Position numbers and translations under genes: made by a program. Positions 24,311-32,848 of a DNA stretch of 64,000 bases are shown here, one piece after another. The stretch is from an uncultured Dehalococcoidia bacterium. GTDB taxonomy: Bacteria > Chloroflexota > Dehalococcoidia > Lucifugimonadales > UBA3495. The stretch spans positions 2,170,001 through 2,234,000 of the forward strand of contig OY282456.1 in the NCBI GenBank assembly GCA_958296225.1, in the 5' to 3' direction. Under the pieces are notes generated by a model that worked only from the letters and a program-made list of their open reading frames with translations, searched no databases and had not been told where the DNA came from. The stretch's first letter is position 1; the number at the start of each line of letters is the position of its first letter.

Positions 24311-25558
24311 CTAGATTACGCCATCCGCCCGCAGCGCCGCTAATTCGTCAGCGGTCAACCCGAGCTCGCCCTGATACACCGCCGCGTTGTCCGCCCCCAG
24401 GGCCGGGGCCGGCTGCCGTCGCGCCGACACTTCCGCACTGTGAAATATCCCCAGCGGATACTTTATCGTGCCAACGGATGGGTCATCGTGCGCGATGTCA
24501 TACCAGAACCCCGACTCGGCCAGCTGCGGGTCGGCCAGCAGGTCGGCCACCTCGTTCACGGGCAGGAACACCAGGTTGCGCCGCTGTCCTTCGTGAAACA
24601 GCTCCTGCACCGTAAAGTTTTCGGCAAACTCCAGGAACAGCGCCGTGATGATGTCAATGTGCGCGGCCCGGTCCTGGTTGCCGCCCCGGTAAGCTTCGTT
24701 GAGCACTTCGTCGTTGCCGGTGACTTCGTGAATCCACTCGGCCAGCGTATCCCACTCGCGCGGCGTGATGACGCCGGCGGCAATCCAGCCATCTTTGCAG
24801 GGATACGCTCCCAGCGGGATAACCAGCGTTGAATTAGTGCCCACCCGCGTAACGTTCTGCCCCAGTTTGCGCCACAGCAGGGCCGGATGCGCGTCGGTGT
24901 AGTAGGTAATCAGCGCCTCTTGCGAAGCAACGTCGATGTGCTGTCCGATGCCCCCGCCGCCAAAATCCCGGTGATACAATGCCGCCAGTATGCCCACCGC
25001 CGCGTACTGCGCCCCCGGATAGTGGCTGTGCTCATTGCCCTGTCGCACCGGCGGCGCGCCGGGTTCCCCCGTAATTTGCATATAGCCGCTGGCCGCCATC
25101 ACCACCAGGTCGTCGCCCTGATAGTCCGCCCACTCGCCGGCGGCGCCGAAGGGCGTAACCGACGCCATCACCAGACCGGGGTTGTCCGCCCGCAGCGCGT
25201 CAAACCCAATGCCCCGGTCGTACAGATAGCGCCGGTCATAGCTCTCAATGATAACGTCGGCGTCGGTGGCTAGGCGGCGAAACAGCGCCCGCCCCGAGGC
25301 GCGCTCCAAGTCCAGCGTAATGGAGCGCTTGTTGGTGTTGTAGAACATGAAATCCAGGCTGCGCTCAGCACCGGCGGCATCGCCCGGAAAAGGCCCCAGC
25401 CGCCGCGAGGCGTCGCCGCCGGGCGGCTCCACCTTCACCACGTCCGCGCCGTAATCGGCCAGCAGTCTCCCGCAGAACGCCGCCCGCCGGTCCGTCAAAT
25501 CCAGCGCCCGGTACGGCGGAATCAAATGCTCGCCAGTATAGTCGTCAAACCGCGGCAT
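24311..25558 (-). CDS. CoA-transferase family III (CaiB/BaiF)
   Basis: This 415-aa family III CoA-transferase has YRALDLTDRRAAFCGRLLAD, YGADVVKVEPPGGDASRR, NTNKRSITLDLERASGR, DVIIESYDRRYLYDRGIG and ASVTPFGAAGEWADY, then the GGIGQHIDVASQEALI segment that places the catalytic acid region. Its N-terminus diverges from the sister copy at 22365. ATG 25558 is preferred; a TTG nine bases upstream is possible. The pair flanks a Uma2 gene in one operon. Possible roles include fatty-acid, carnitine or aromatic-acid CoA activation, none of which the sequence resolves. Confidence 0.9.
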   Translation of the reverse strand: MPRFDDYTGEHLIPPYRALDLTDRRAAFCGRLLADYGADVVKVEPPGGDASRRLGPFPGDAAGAERSLDFMFYNTNKRSITLDLERASGRALFRRLATDADVIIESYDRRYLYDRGIGFDALRADNPGLVMASVTPFGAAGEWADYQGDDLVVMAASGYMQITGEPGAPPVRQGNEHSHYPGAQYAAVGILAALYHRDFGGGGIGQHIDVASQEALITYYTDAHPALLWRKLGQNVTRVGTNSTLVIPLGAYPCKDGWIAAGVITPREWDTLAEWIHEVTGNDEVLNEAYRGGNQDRAAHIDIITALFLEFAENFTVQELFHEGQRRNLVFLPVNEVADLLADPQLAESGFWYDIAHDDPSVGTIKYPLGIFHSAEVSARRQPAPALGADNAAVYQGELGLTADELAALRADGVI

Positions 25559-25680
25559 ACGCGCCAACTCCCAATTGCCGAATTGCCCTGTTGCCCTGCT
25601 GCCAAACCTCTAGGTCATCGCAGCCAATGTATCGCCGCCGCCCCGCCGTGTCAAAGCAAATCAGGACTGGCGCCGTTGGC

Positions 25681-25686
25681 TATAAT
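25681..25686 (+). promoter_or_regulatory. Probable -10 box (TATAAT) upstream of the hydrolase-like gene
   Basis: A perfect TATAAT lies 41 nt upstream of the ATG at 25728 in the divergent gap with the CoA-transferase gene. No clear -35 element is visible. Confidence 0.45.
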
Positions 25687-25727
25687 ACCCCCAACCATTG
25701 CCACTACTACTAACTGAGAGCTATTCC

Positions 25728-27524
25728 ATGAGCACCATGCACCCCACCGACATCAACGCCGCCCTGATTAACCTGGTTCGCAAGCGCAGCCCGGCCTGGT
25801 GGCAGTCCACCGCCATCGGCCTGACGCCGGCCCTGCGCCCCATTATGGCTTTGCAGGACGCTCGCACCCTGCCGTCCGCAGCCGATGAACACCGGCCAGC
25901 CGTCCTGCTGGTCGCCGGCCTGCGCGGCAATCCGTCCGACACGCCGCGCCTGCTGGCGGCCCTGGACTTGTTCTCCCGTTCCGCAGCCGCCGGAGCGTCG
26001 GGCGTGGCGCTCTCCGCCATCGTCGCCGCCAACCCCGACGCTCTGGCCGGCGGCGATTGGGAACCGGCCGCTCCCCAACATACCGACCTCACCAACGGCT
26101 ACCCCCCGCAGGATGGTTTCTACGGCGACGAAACCGCGCCGGAGCGTCGCTACCTCTGGCGCTGGATTTGCTACCAGGCCCCCGACCTGCTGGTTGAAGT
26201 CGCCCTGTCCGACGCCGCCGGCGAGCCGGCCCGCTGGGCGGCCAACGCCGCCGCCACTGGCCGCGCCGTGGCCGCCGCCGTGAACGCCGGCCCCATCGCC
26301 AACGACGACTCCCTGGTCGCCGCGTTGGGCCGTCCTGGCGACGATGCGCCCGGCGTCATACCGGCCCTCCGCCTGACCACCCACTGGCCGGGCCTGTCCG
26401 CTGCGCTGGCAACCCTGTGGGCGGTTACCGGAAAGGGCGCCGCTGGAGAGGACGCCGCCGTACCGCCGTCCCCCGGCCGCCTGGCTCTGGACGCCCGCCG
26501 CGCCCGCTCTCCCGTCGCCATCGCCCGTATTCTCGCCAACCGCTACGGGCACGCCCTGGCTCCCATCAACTATACGCAGGGCGTGGGCCTCAGCGGGCGG
26601 CTGCGGCTGGCCTCCATTGATAACGATTACCCGGACCCAACCGCCGGGATTGCCGCGCTCATTGACCCCATCGCCAGCGACCCGGCGACGCAGCTGGCGG
26701 ACGCCGGCGGCGCGGCCCTGACCGGCGTCGTCGGGGCGGCCCGGCTGGCGGATGTGACCGGGGATGCGCAGTACCGCCGGCTGTTCCTGTACGCCGCCGA
26801 CCGTTTCGCGGCCCGGGGCCCCGGCCAGGCTCCCGCCCCCTGTGATACCGATTTCCGCGTTGAGGATCTGTTTATGTGCGGGGCGATGCTGGGGCGGGCC
26901 TACCGGATTACCGACGACGCCAAGTATGCGGAGCTGCTCGCCGCTTTCCTGCTGGATGGCGGCGACGTGCAGCAGGACAACGGCCTCTTCTGGCACGCCC
27001 GCTCCGCTCCCTTTTACTGGAGCCGGGGCAACGGGTTTGCCGCCCTGGGCTACGCCGAAGCGTTGACCTATCTACCCGCTGACCACCCGGCCCGTGCCCC
27101 GTTGCTGCAACGACACCGCCGCCATCTCGATGCCCTGCTGCGTCTGCAACACCCCTGGGGCACCTTCGGCGAGCTGGTAGATGTGCCCGGCGCGTGGGGC
27201 GAACTCACGTCAACCGGCATGGTCGGCTACGCCCTGGCGCGCGGCCTGCGCCACGGCTGGCTGCCCGACGGCAGCGAAGCCGGCTACCGCTCCGGCCTCA
27301 ACGCCTGCTGGCGCGCGCTGTCAGAGCGTATCGACGACGCCGGCAACGTAGTGGACGGCTGCATCAGCACCGGCGTAATGCCCGACGTGCGCGCCTATCT
27401 CCACCGCACCGCAGTCAACGGCCACGACGACCGCACCGGCAGCCTGGCCCTCTGGTTCGCCTGTGAGATGATTGCCCTTGCCGGCAACGGCGCCAGCTGG
27501 GGCAACAGGCCGGCGCTAGAATGA
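25728..27524 (+). CDS. Six-hairpin glycosidase-like protein (GH88/GH105 type) with degenerate M14-like N-terminal domain
   Basis: The 598-aa protein has two parts. Residues of about 55-225 resemble a zinc-carboxypeptidase/deacylase fold: VLLVAGLRGNPSDTP where active enzymes have a G-x-HG-x-E metal motif, then IVAANPDAL like the NPDG turn and DLTNGYPPQ in place of the DxNRxFP motif. The His and Glu metal ligands are missing. Residues of about 260-590 form a six-hairpin glycosidase domain with DTDFRVEDLFMCGAMLGRAY (catalytic D in VED), DNGLFWHARSAPFYWSRGNG and GTFGELVD, as in unsaturated glycuronyl hydrolases. The substrate is unknown; no secretion signal is seen. Confidence 0.68.
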   Translation: MSTMHPTDINAALINLVRKRSPAWWQSTAIGLTPALRPIMALQDARTLPSAADEHRPAVLLVAGLRGNPSDTPRLLAALDLFSRSAAAGASGVALSAIVAANPDALAGGDWEPAAPQHTDLTNGYPPQDGFYGDETAPERRYLWRWICYQAPDLLVEVALSDAAGEPARWAANAAATGRAVAAAVNAGPIANDDSLVAALGRPGDDAPGVIPALRLTTHWPGLSAALATLWAVTGKGAAGEDAAVPPSPGRLALDARRARSPVAIARILANRYGHALAPINYTQGVGLSGRLRLASIDNDYPDPTAGIAALIDPIASDPATQLADAGGAALTGVVGAARLADVTGDAQYRRLFLYAADRFAARGPGQAPAPCDTDFRVEDLFMCGAMLGRAYRITDDAKYAELLAAFLLDGGDVQQDNGLFWHARSAPFYWSRGNGFAALGYAEALTYLPADHPARAPLLQRHRRHLDALLRLQHPWGTFGELVDVPGAWGELTSTGMVGYALARGLRHGWLPDGSEAGYRSGLNACWRALSERIDDAGNVVDGCISTGVMPDVRAYLHRTAVNGHDDRTGSLALWFACEMIALAGNGASWGNRPALE

Positions 27525-27558
27525 ACCGCATCCCGGTCTATGGGGACAGGAGGGCGAA

Positions 27559-28977
27559 ATGCTGACTCGACTGGAAGTCAACGGGTTCAAAAATCTGGTG
27601 GACTTTGCGCTGGATTTCGGGCCCTACACCTGCATTGCCGGGGCCAACGGCGTCGGCAAGTCCAACATCTTTGACGCCATCCGGTTTTTGTCCCTGCTGA
27701 CGGAATGCACCATCAATCAGGCGGCACTGCGGATTTGCGACGCCGGCGAGGAAACGGGCGACATCGCCGGCCTGTTTTTCTGGGACGGGAGCGAGCGCCG
27801 CCGCCGGATGGAGTTTGCCGCCGAGATGATAGTCAGCCGGGAGGCGTGGGATGACGCCGGCCGGAAAGCCGCGCCGTCGGCTACTTTCCTGCGCTATGAA
27901 GTCGCCTTTCGCTATGCGCCGCCGGCCGGCGGCCAAGCTGGCGGCCTGGTTCTGGAACGGGAGGAACTCTGCCCCATCCCACCGCAGGAATGGCCGGCAA
28001 AATTGCGGTTCCCCCACGGCGTGGCATCCTTCCGGGACAGCGTTCTGTACGATGACCGGCCGGATGCGCGGGGGATTATTGTCACCGATATTGACGCGGC
28101 AACCGGGCAGGCAGTCATCAAGGTACGGCAATCCAACAGCCCGCCGGCCCACGCCGAAAAGGCCCGGCGGACTATCGCCGGCACGGAGAATACGGCGGCG
28201 ACGCCGACCATACTGGCGGCGCGGCAGGAGATGCAGAGCTGGCGCATCCTGGCGCTGGAGCCGGCCGCGATGCGCCAGCCCGACCCCTACACGCAGCCGC
28301 CGGGCATCGCGGCCAACGGCGCGCATATCCCGGCAACTTTGCAGCATCTGGCGAACATCGCGCACCAGTACGATGACACGCCGGAGGCATTGTTCGGGTT
28401 TGTATCCGTGATGCTGTCTTGCGGTTCCGGGCGGCAAGCGACGGTGCGCGTGGTGCAGGATGACGCGCGGCAGCTGTTATCCCTGGCAGTGCAGGAAAGG
28501 TCGGGGCTGACATTGCGCGGCAACGCGATTGCGGACAGCACGCTGCGTTTTCTGGCGCTGGCGACGCTGTCCGAAGTGCCTGAGGAAGCCGCCGTATATT
28601 GCATTGAGGAACCGGAAAACGGCATCCACCCCGACAACCTGTCCGCGCTGAACCAGGCGCTGCACAGCATAGCCGTAGAGGCGGACCACCCGATTGCTTT
28701 CGACAACCCGCTGCGGCAGGTGATAGTAACCACCCATTCTCCCTACTTCGTCCAGCTGCAGGACAAAGGGGAGCTGGTGCTGGCAAAAGACCGGATAACG
28801 CGCGCCGATTCGGGCAAAATCCTGCGCGATTTGCTGAAGTGCTATCCCTGCGCGGGAACTTGGCGTTGTGCGGACCAGAAACGGGACGGCATTTACCCGG
28901 GTTCATTGCAGTCTTACTTGCTGCCGCCGGAAGATGCGCAAATCGCCTTTCCGAAGGAATTCTGGGCGACGCTCTAG
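27559..28977 (+). CDS. AAA/OLD-like ATPase, probable defence ATPase subunit
   Basis: The 472-aa ABC-type ATPase of the RecF/OLD class begins LTRLEVNGFKNLVDFALDFG. Walker A is at 28-36 (GANGVGKSNIFDA). The signature region is in ADSTLRFLALATLSEVPEEA, Walker B is AVYCIEEPENGIHPDNL (about 345-361), and the H-loop is VIVTTHSPYFVQLQ near 390. It has no TOPRIM domain of its own; the next gene, 2 bp downstream, supplies a TOPRIM-like protein. That split matches the design of OLD-related two-gene antiphage systems. An AGGAGGGC ribosome site lies just before the ATG. Confidence 0.85.
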   Translation: MLTRLEVNGFKNLVDFALDFGPYTCIAGANGVGKSNIFDAIRFLSLLTECTINQAALRICDAGEETGDIAGLFFWDGSERRRRMEFAAEMIVSREAWDDAGRKAAPSATFLRYEVAFRYAPPAGGQAGGLVLEREELCPIPPQEWPAKLRFPHGVASFRDSVLYDDRPDARGIIVTDIDAATGQAVIKVRQSNSPPAHAEKARRTIAGTENTAATPTILAARQEMQSWRILALEPAAMRQPDPYTQPPGIAANGAHIPATLQHLANIAHQYDDTPEALFGFVSVMLSCGSGRQATVRVVQDDARQLLSLAVQERSGLTLRGNAIADSTLRFLALATLSEVPEEAAVYCIEEPENGIHPDNLSALNQALHSIAVEADHPIAFDNPLRQVIVTTHSPYFVQLQDKGELVLAKDRITRADSGKILRDLLKCYPCAGTWRCADQKRDGIYPGSLQSYLLPPEDAQIAFPKEFWATL

Positions 28978-28979
28978 CT

Positions 28980-29594
28980 ATGAAACTTATGCTGGTTTGC
29001 GAGGGTTCGTCCGATGCCGCGCTGCTGCCCCATATACGGGATTTGGTTGCCGGCCATACGCAAGCCGACTTCGAGAGTGATTTCTGGTATCAAGGCCGGC
29101 GGCTGGCCGATAAAATACGCAACGGCTTTAATCGTCTCGGAGAATGCGACTTGCTGTTCGTACACCGGGATGCCGATAATGATGACCCTGAGGAACGATA
29201 CCGTGAAATTGCGGACGCAGTCCGGGACGTGGGATACGGCGGGCCGTGGGTGGGCATCGTGCCAGTGCGGATGACGGAATCCTGGCTGCTCCTGGACGAG
29301 GCCGCAATTCGCCGGATAGCGGGCAAACCCCAGGGCAGAACACCCCTTGACCTGCCGCCTTTCAGCCAAGTAGAACGCATCTCCGACCCCAAAGCGACGC
29401 TGGAAAGGGCATTGCTGTCCGCCAGCGCAAACCGGGGACGGCGACGGCGCGAGGACCGACGGGATTTCCCCAGACTGCGCCGCCAGCTCCTCCAAAACCT
29501 GCCGGCCGGCGGGCCGCTGGAGCAGGTACAATCCTGGGCGCGCTTTCGCGATGATACCATTGCGGCGTTGCATAAGTTGGGGGCCGGTAACTGA
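28980..29594 (+). CDS. DUF4276-family TOPRIM-like protein, partner of the ATPase
   Basis: The 204-aa protein starts MKLMLVCEGSSDAALLPHIR, with the TOPRIM glutamate E8 followed by GSSD. A second acidic motif, DLLFVHRDADNDDPEERY, carries D64 and D66. The middle has GPWVGIVPVRMTESWLLLDE. This is the pattern of DUF4276, a member of the TOPRIM superfamily and a candidate nuclease. The gene starts 2 bp after the ATPase stop, so they are translated together. Its own stop is followed immediately by the ATG of an MFS transporter, suggesting one transcript. Confidence 0.8.
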   Translation: MKLMLVCEGSSDAALLPHIRDLVAGHTQADFESDFWYQGRRLADKIRNGFNRLGECDLLFVHRDADNDDPEERYREIADAVRDVGYGGPWVGIVPVRMTESWLLLDEAAIRRIAGKPQGRTPLDLPPFSQVERISDPKATLERALLSASANRGRRRREDRRDFPRLRRQLLQNLPAGGPLEQVQSWARFRDDTIAALHKLGAGN

Positions 29595-30893
29595 ATGCAC
29601 ATTCTCATCGCTTATCTCTCCCGGCGGCTGCCTTTTTACTATGGCTGGGTGGTGCTGGGTACGGCGGGCAGCAGTATGTTTGTCCGCAACGCGGCGGGCA
29701 GTCTGACCTTTGCCGTCTTTGTGCCGCTCATCGCCGATGAAACGGGGTGGAGCCGCGCGCTGATTGGCGGGGCCGCTGCCGTGGGCGGGCTGCTGGCTAC
29801 CGGCGCGTCGCCCCCGGTGGGCTGGGCCATCGACCGCTACGGGGCGCGGCTGGTGCTGGTGCTGTCGCTGGTTATCATCGGGTTGAGCACCATTGCCATG
29901 GCCTGGCTGTCGGCGCACATCGCCATCTTTTACGCGGCGATGGCCGTGGGGCGGATTATGTTCAGCAGCCCTCTCAACGTGGGCGCGGCCACTGTGGTGG
30001 GACGCTGGTTCGTGCGCCAGCGGGGGCGGGCTACCGGGCTGCTGTTCCTGTCCCACTCTGGCGGGATGGCGGTATTCCCGCTGGTGGCAACCTGGGTCAG
30101 CGCGACTTACGGCTGGCAAGCGGCGTGGATTGTGCTGGGGGTAATGGTGTACGTCATCGCGCTGGCCCCGGCGGCCCTGCTGGTGGCGCAGCGGCCCGAG
30201 GACGTGGGCCTGCTGCCCGACGGCGATGCGCCGGCCCGGGCCGGCGCTAACGCCGGCCCGGCGGCGTCCAACACCGCCGCCGAAGTCCAGTGGACGACCC
30301 GCCAGGCGATGCGGACGCCGGCGCTGTGGGCGCTGGCCATCGGCACCGGGCTGCTGTTCCTGCTGCAGTCCGGCACTAACGTTTATCAGGCCGATTTGCT
30401 GCGCTCGCGGGGCATTGACCTGTCGCTGGCGCAGTTGAGCATCGCGGTGAACGCGGCCGGCACCGGGCTGGGCAGCATCCTGTGGGGGCGGGTTGTTGAG
30501 CTGCTGCGCGTATCCTACACCTACGCCATTGTGGCGCTGGTGATGACGCTGGGGTTGGCCCTGTTCATCATTGCGGATACCGCGCTGCTGGGATTTGTGG
30601 CCGCCGGGCTGTTCGGCGTAGCGGTGGCGGGGATTCTGGTAGTGCCGCCGGTGGCCTACGCCAACTTTTTCGGGCGGCAGTCGCTGGGCGCCATCCGGGG
30701 GGTAACGGAGCCGTTCACCTCGCTGGGGCAGGCCATCGGCGCGGTGGCGTCGGGGCTGGTGTTCCAGTTCGCCGGCGGTTCCTATACGATTGCTTTTGTG
30801 GCCTATGCCGTGCTGGGCGCGCTGACGGCCGCCGCGCTGCTGCTGGCCAGGCCGCCGGGCGCGCCGGCGACGGTTGCGGCGGCGGCTGATTAG
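29595..30893 (+). CDS. MFS transporter
   Basis: The 432-aa protein has twelve hydrophobic segments and the MFS loop motif PPVGWAIDRYGARLVLVLSL after the second helix. Other features are GRWFVRQRGRATGLLFLSHS between helices 4 and 5 and LGAIRGVTEPFTSLGQAIGA in the C-terminal half, as in OFA/monocarboxylate-type carriers. It would export or import a small organic acid by proton coupling, with unknown substrate. Its ATG abuts the TGA of the TOPRIM gene with no gap (TGAATG), which is unexpected for a transporter and a nuclease pair. It ends 64 bp before the convergent SDR gene. Confidence 0.85.
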   Translation: MHILIAYLSRRLPFYYGWVVLGTAGSSMFVRNAAGSLTFAVFVPLIADETGWSRALIGGAAAVGGLLATGASPPVGWAIDRYGARLVLVLSLVIIGLSTIAMAWLSAHIAIFYAAMAVGRIMFSSPLNVGAATVVGRWFVRQRGRATGLLFLSHSGGMAVFPLVATWVSATYGWQAAWIVLGVMVYVIALAPAALLVAQRPEDVGLLPDGDAPARAGANAGPAASNTAAEVQWTTRQAMRTPALWALAIGTGLLFLLQSGTNVYQADLLRSRGIDLSLAQLSIAVNAAGTGLGSILWGRVVELLRVSYTYAIVALVMTLGLALFIIADTALLGFVAAGLFGVAVAGILVVPPVAYANFFGRQSLGAIRGVTEPFTSLGQAIGAVASGLVFQFAGGSYTIAFVAYAVLGALTAAALLLARPPGAPATVAAAAD

Positions 30894-30957
30894 GGCCGGC
30901 TGGCGCCGGTGCCGGGCAGTGGCGTAGAGGGTGGCCACGGGTCGCCCCGGCGCGTAG

Positions 30958-31791
30958 CTACGGTTCTACGCGGCGCAGCTGGTAGGCATTGGACGACATT
31001 ATGGCGTCGATGTGTTGGGGGATTTCCTCAAAGGCGTCCAGGTTGGCGCGGATGAGGCGGCCCGACAGCGCGCCGCAGTCGTCGCTGCCCAGCAGCACGG
31101 CGAGTTGGGCCGCCCGTGCGATGGACGCGCCGCCGCCGGAGGTTACGGCCACGCCTTTCTCGTAAAGTTCCAGGTCGCCGGCGGCCAGGGCCATGTCGCG
31201 CACTTCCTCCCACATCCGGGTGTGGATGGAACCGGGGCTGATGGCGTTGACAGTGATGCCCGTGCCGGCCAGTTCCACGGCCAGGTTTTCGGTCATATTG
31301 ACGATGGCGGTCTTGGCGGCGTCGTAGGAAGTATCGTTAGGGCCGCCGACGCCGGCCATGTTGACGATGCGCCCGCCGCCCTGTTCCAGCATGGCCGGGA
31401 TGGCGGCGCGGCAGCCGTAGAAAGCGCCCAGGACGTGCACCGAGATGACGTTGGCCCACCGCTCCGGGTCGAGGCGCCAGAGGGGGCCAATCTCGCCGGA
31501 GTTGCCGGCGTTGTTCACCAGCACGTCGATGCGTCCGTAACGCGCGATAGTACGGGCGACGGCGGCTTCCACCTGGGCCCGGTGGGTGACGTCGGCGATT
31601 ATGGTGACGACGTCGCTGCCGTATTGGGCGACGATGCTCCCGGCGGTTTCCTGCAATTCGGCATCGGTGCGGGCGGCCAGGGCCAGGCGCGCGCCCGCGG
31701 CAGCGTAGGCGCGGGCGATGGCCTGGCCGATGCCGCGCCCGCCGCCGGTAATCAGGGCCACCCGCCCGTCCAGTCGTTTGCGCTCGGTCAT
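30958..31791 (-). CDS. Short-chain dehydrogenase/reductase
   Basis: The 277-aa classical SDR has a cofactor motif VALITGGGRGIGQAIARAYA (TGxxxGxG) at about residues 11-30 and the NNAG motif in VLVNNAGNSGEIG. The active site is Y154 and K158 or nearby (TSYDAAKTAIVNM), with a preceding variant serine region MAGVGGPND. ITVNAISPGSIHTRM follows. It is probably NAD(P)(H)-dependent and acts on a small alcohol or ketone. The serine of the catalytic triad is not obvious in MAGVGGP, which is a point to check. It diverges from the HD-domain gene, sharing a 57-bp promoter gap. Confidence 0.88.
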   Translation of the reverse strand: MTERKRLDGRVALITGGGRGIGQAIARAYAAAGARLALAARTDAELQETAGSIVAQYGSDVVTIIADVTHRAQVEAAVARTIARYGRIDVLVNNAGNSGEIGPLWRLDPERWANVISVHVLGAFYGCRAAIPAMLEQGGGRIVNMAGVGGPNDTSYDAAKTAIVNMTENLAVELAGTGITVNAISPGSIHTRMWEEVRDMALAAGDLELYEKGVAVTSGGGASIARAAQLAVLLGSDDCGALSGRLIRANLDAFEEIPQHIDAIMSSNAYQLRRVEP

Positions 31792-31808
31792 TGCGTTGCT
31801 CCCGGTGA

Positions 31809-31814
31809 TACAAT
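31809..31814 (+). promoter_or_regulatory. -10-like TACAAT upstream of the HD-domain gene
   Basis: The context GTGATACAATTTG lies 33 nt upstream of ATG 31848 in the divergent gap with the SDR gene. A transcript from here could be short-leadered. No -35 is evident. Confidence 0.4.
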
Positions 31815-31847
31815 TTGCCTATATCTTACACGATGGGAGCGTCGCTT

Positions 31848-32420
31848 ATGGACACCGTATCTTTCACCAGCATGGCCGCCGGCACCCGCGAGGATTATGA
31901 ACTGCTGGGCCGGCTGGAGGCGGAGTTCGCCGCCGGCACCGCCGACCGGGTTTTGGAGCAGCTGGGCGGCCTGGCCGGTTCGCTGGCCGGCTACCGGGTT
32001 GACCGGCTGGAACACTCGCTGCAATGCGCCACCCGCGCCTGGCGGGACCATGCCGGCGAGGAAATGGTAGTCGCCGCCCTGCTCCACGACATCGGAGATT
32101 TGCTGTCCCCGCACAACCACAGCGAATTGGCCGCCGCCGTGCTGCGGCCCTACGTATCGGAACGCACTTACTGGATTGTCCGCCAGCATGGCCTGTTCCA
32201 GGGCTACTACTACGCCCACCACAGCGGCGGCGACCGCAACGCACGCGACCGCTACCGGGAACATCCGTGGTATCAGGATGCCGTGGACTTTTGCCACCGC
32301 TGGGACCAGCCGTCCTTTGACCCTGATTATGAATCCCTGCCGTTGGAGTTTTTCGAGCCGATGGTGCGGCGGGTGTTTGCCCGGGAGCCGTTCCGCCGGG
32401 CCGGGGGGGAAGACGGATAA
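31848..32420 (+). CDS. HD-domain protein, PhnZ-like class
   Basis: The 190-aa HD-superfamily protein has the metal ligands in order: H56 (RLEHSLQC), H80-D81 (VVAALLHDIGD), H91 (HNHSEL), H114 (IVRQHGLFQGYYY) and D153 (CHRWDQPSFDPD). The H-HD-H-H-D pattern and the RWD-x-PSFDPD end resemble mixed-valent di-iron HD oxygenases such as PhnZ, but ordinary phosphohydrolases share most of it. A GGGAG ribosome site before ATG 31848 decides the start over in-frame ATGs at 31815 and 31833. It overlaps the following HEPN gene by one base (TAATG), so it is coupled to that module. Confidence 0.75.
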   Translation: MDTVSFTSMAAGTREDYELLGRLEAEFAAGTADRVLEQLGGLAGSLAGYRVDRLEHSLQCATRAWRDHAGEEMVVAALLHDIGDLLSPHNHSELAAAVLRPYVSERTYWIVRQHGLFQGYYYAHHSGGDRNARDRYREHPWYQDAVDFCHRWDQPSFDPDYESLPLEFFEPMVRRVFAREPFRRAGGEDG

Positions 32421-32848
32421 TGTCAGCCGGCGGGCTGCCGTCCCTGGCCAACGAGCTGAATCTGCTGGCGAACGCGCTGGCCCGTCTCGAGGAGGCACTG
32501 GCCGCCATTGGCGACGACCCGCGCAATACCGTGCTGCGGGACGGCGCCATCAAGCGGTTTGAGTTCACTTACGAAATGGCCGTTAGATGCTTACGCAGCC
32601 GGTTGCGGCAGGGCGCGCATCCTGATGCCGGCCGGTATGGCTATCGCACCACCATCCGGTTCAGCGCCGACGTAGGCTTGCTGGATGACCCCGTAGCCTG
32701 GATTGCCTATACCAACTCGCGGCAGAACACTTCCCACGGCTATAACGAACCCGTAGCCGTCAGCGTCGCCGCCGGCATACCGCAATTCGCCAGCGACGCC
32801 CGGCGGCTGCTGAACCGATTGCGGACTGAAACGGGGACGGATTTATGA
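32420..32848 (+). CDS. HEPN-like nucleotidyltransferase substrate-binding protein (HI0074 family)
   Basis: The 142-aa helical protein matches the HI0074/NTase substrate-binding group of the HEPN superfamily. It has LLANALARLEEALAA, then AIKRFEFTYEMAVRCLRSRL at about residues 47-66 and AYTNSRQNTSHGYNEPVA, the last carrying the conserved R-x-x-TSHxY. Proteins of this family pair with a minimal nucleotidyltransferase, here the next gene with a 4-bp ATGA overlap. The pair is thought to act as a toxin-antitoxin unit. It is coupled upstream to an HD-domain gene. Confidence 0.82.
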   Translation: MSAGGLPSLANELNLLANALARLEEALAAIGDDPRNTVLRDGAIKRFEFTYEMAVRCLRSRLRQGAHPDAGRYGYRTTIRFSADVGLLDDPVAWIAYTNSRQNTSHGYNEPVAVSVAAGIPQFASDARRLLNRLRTETGTDL

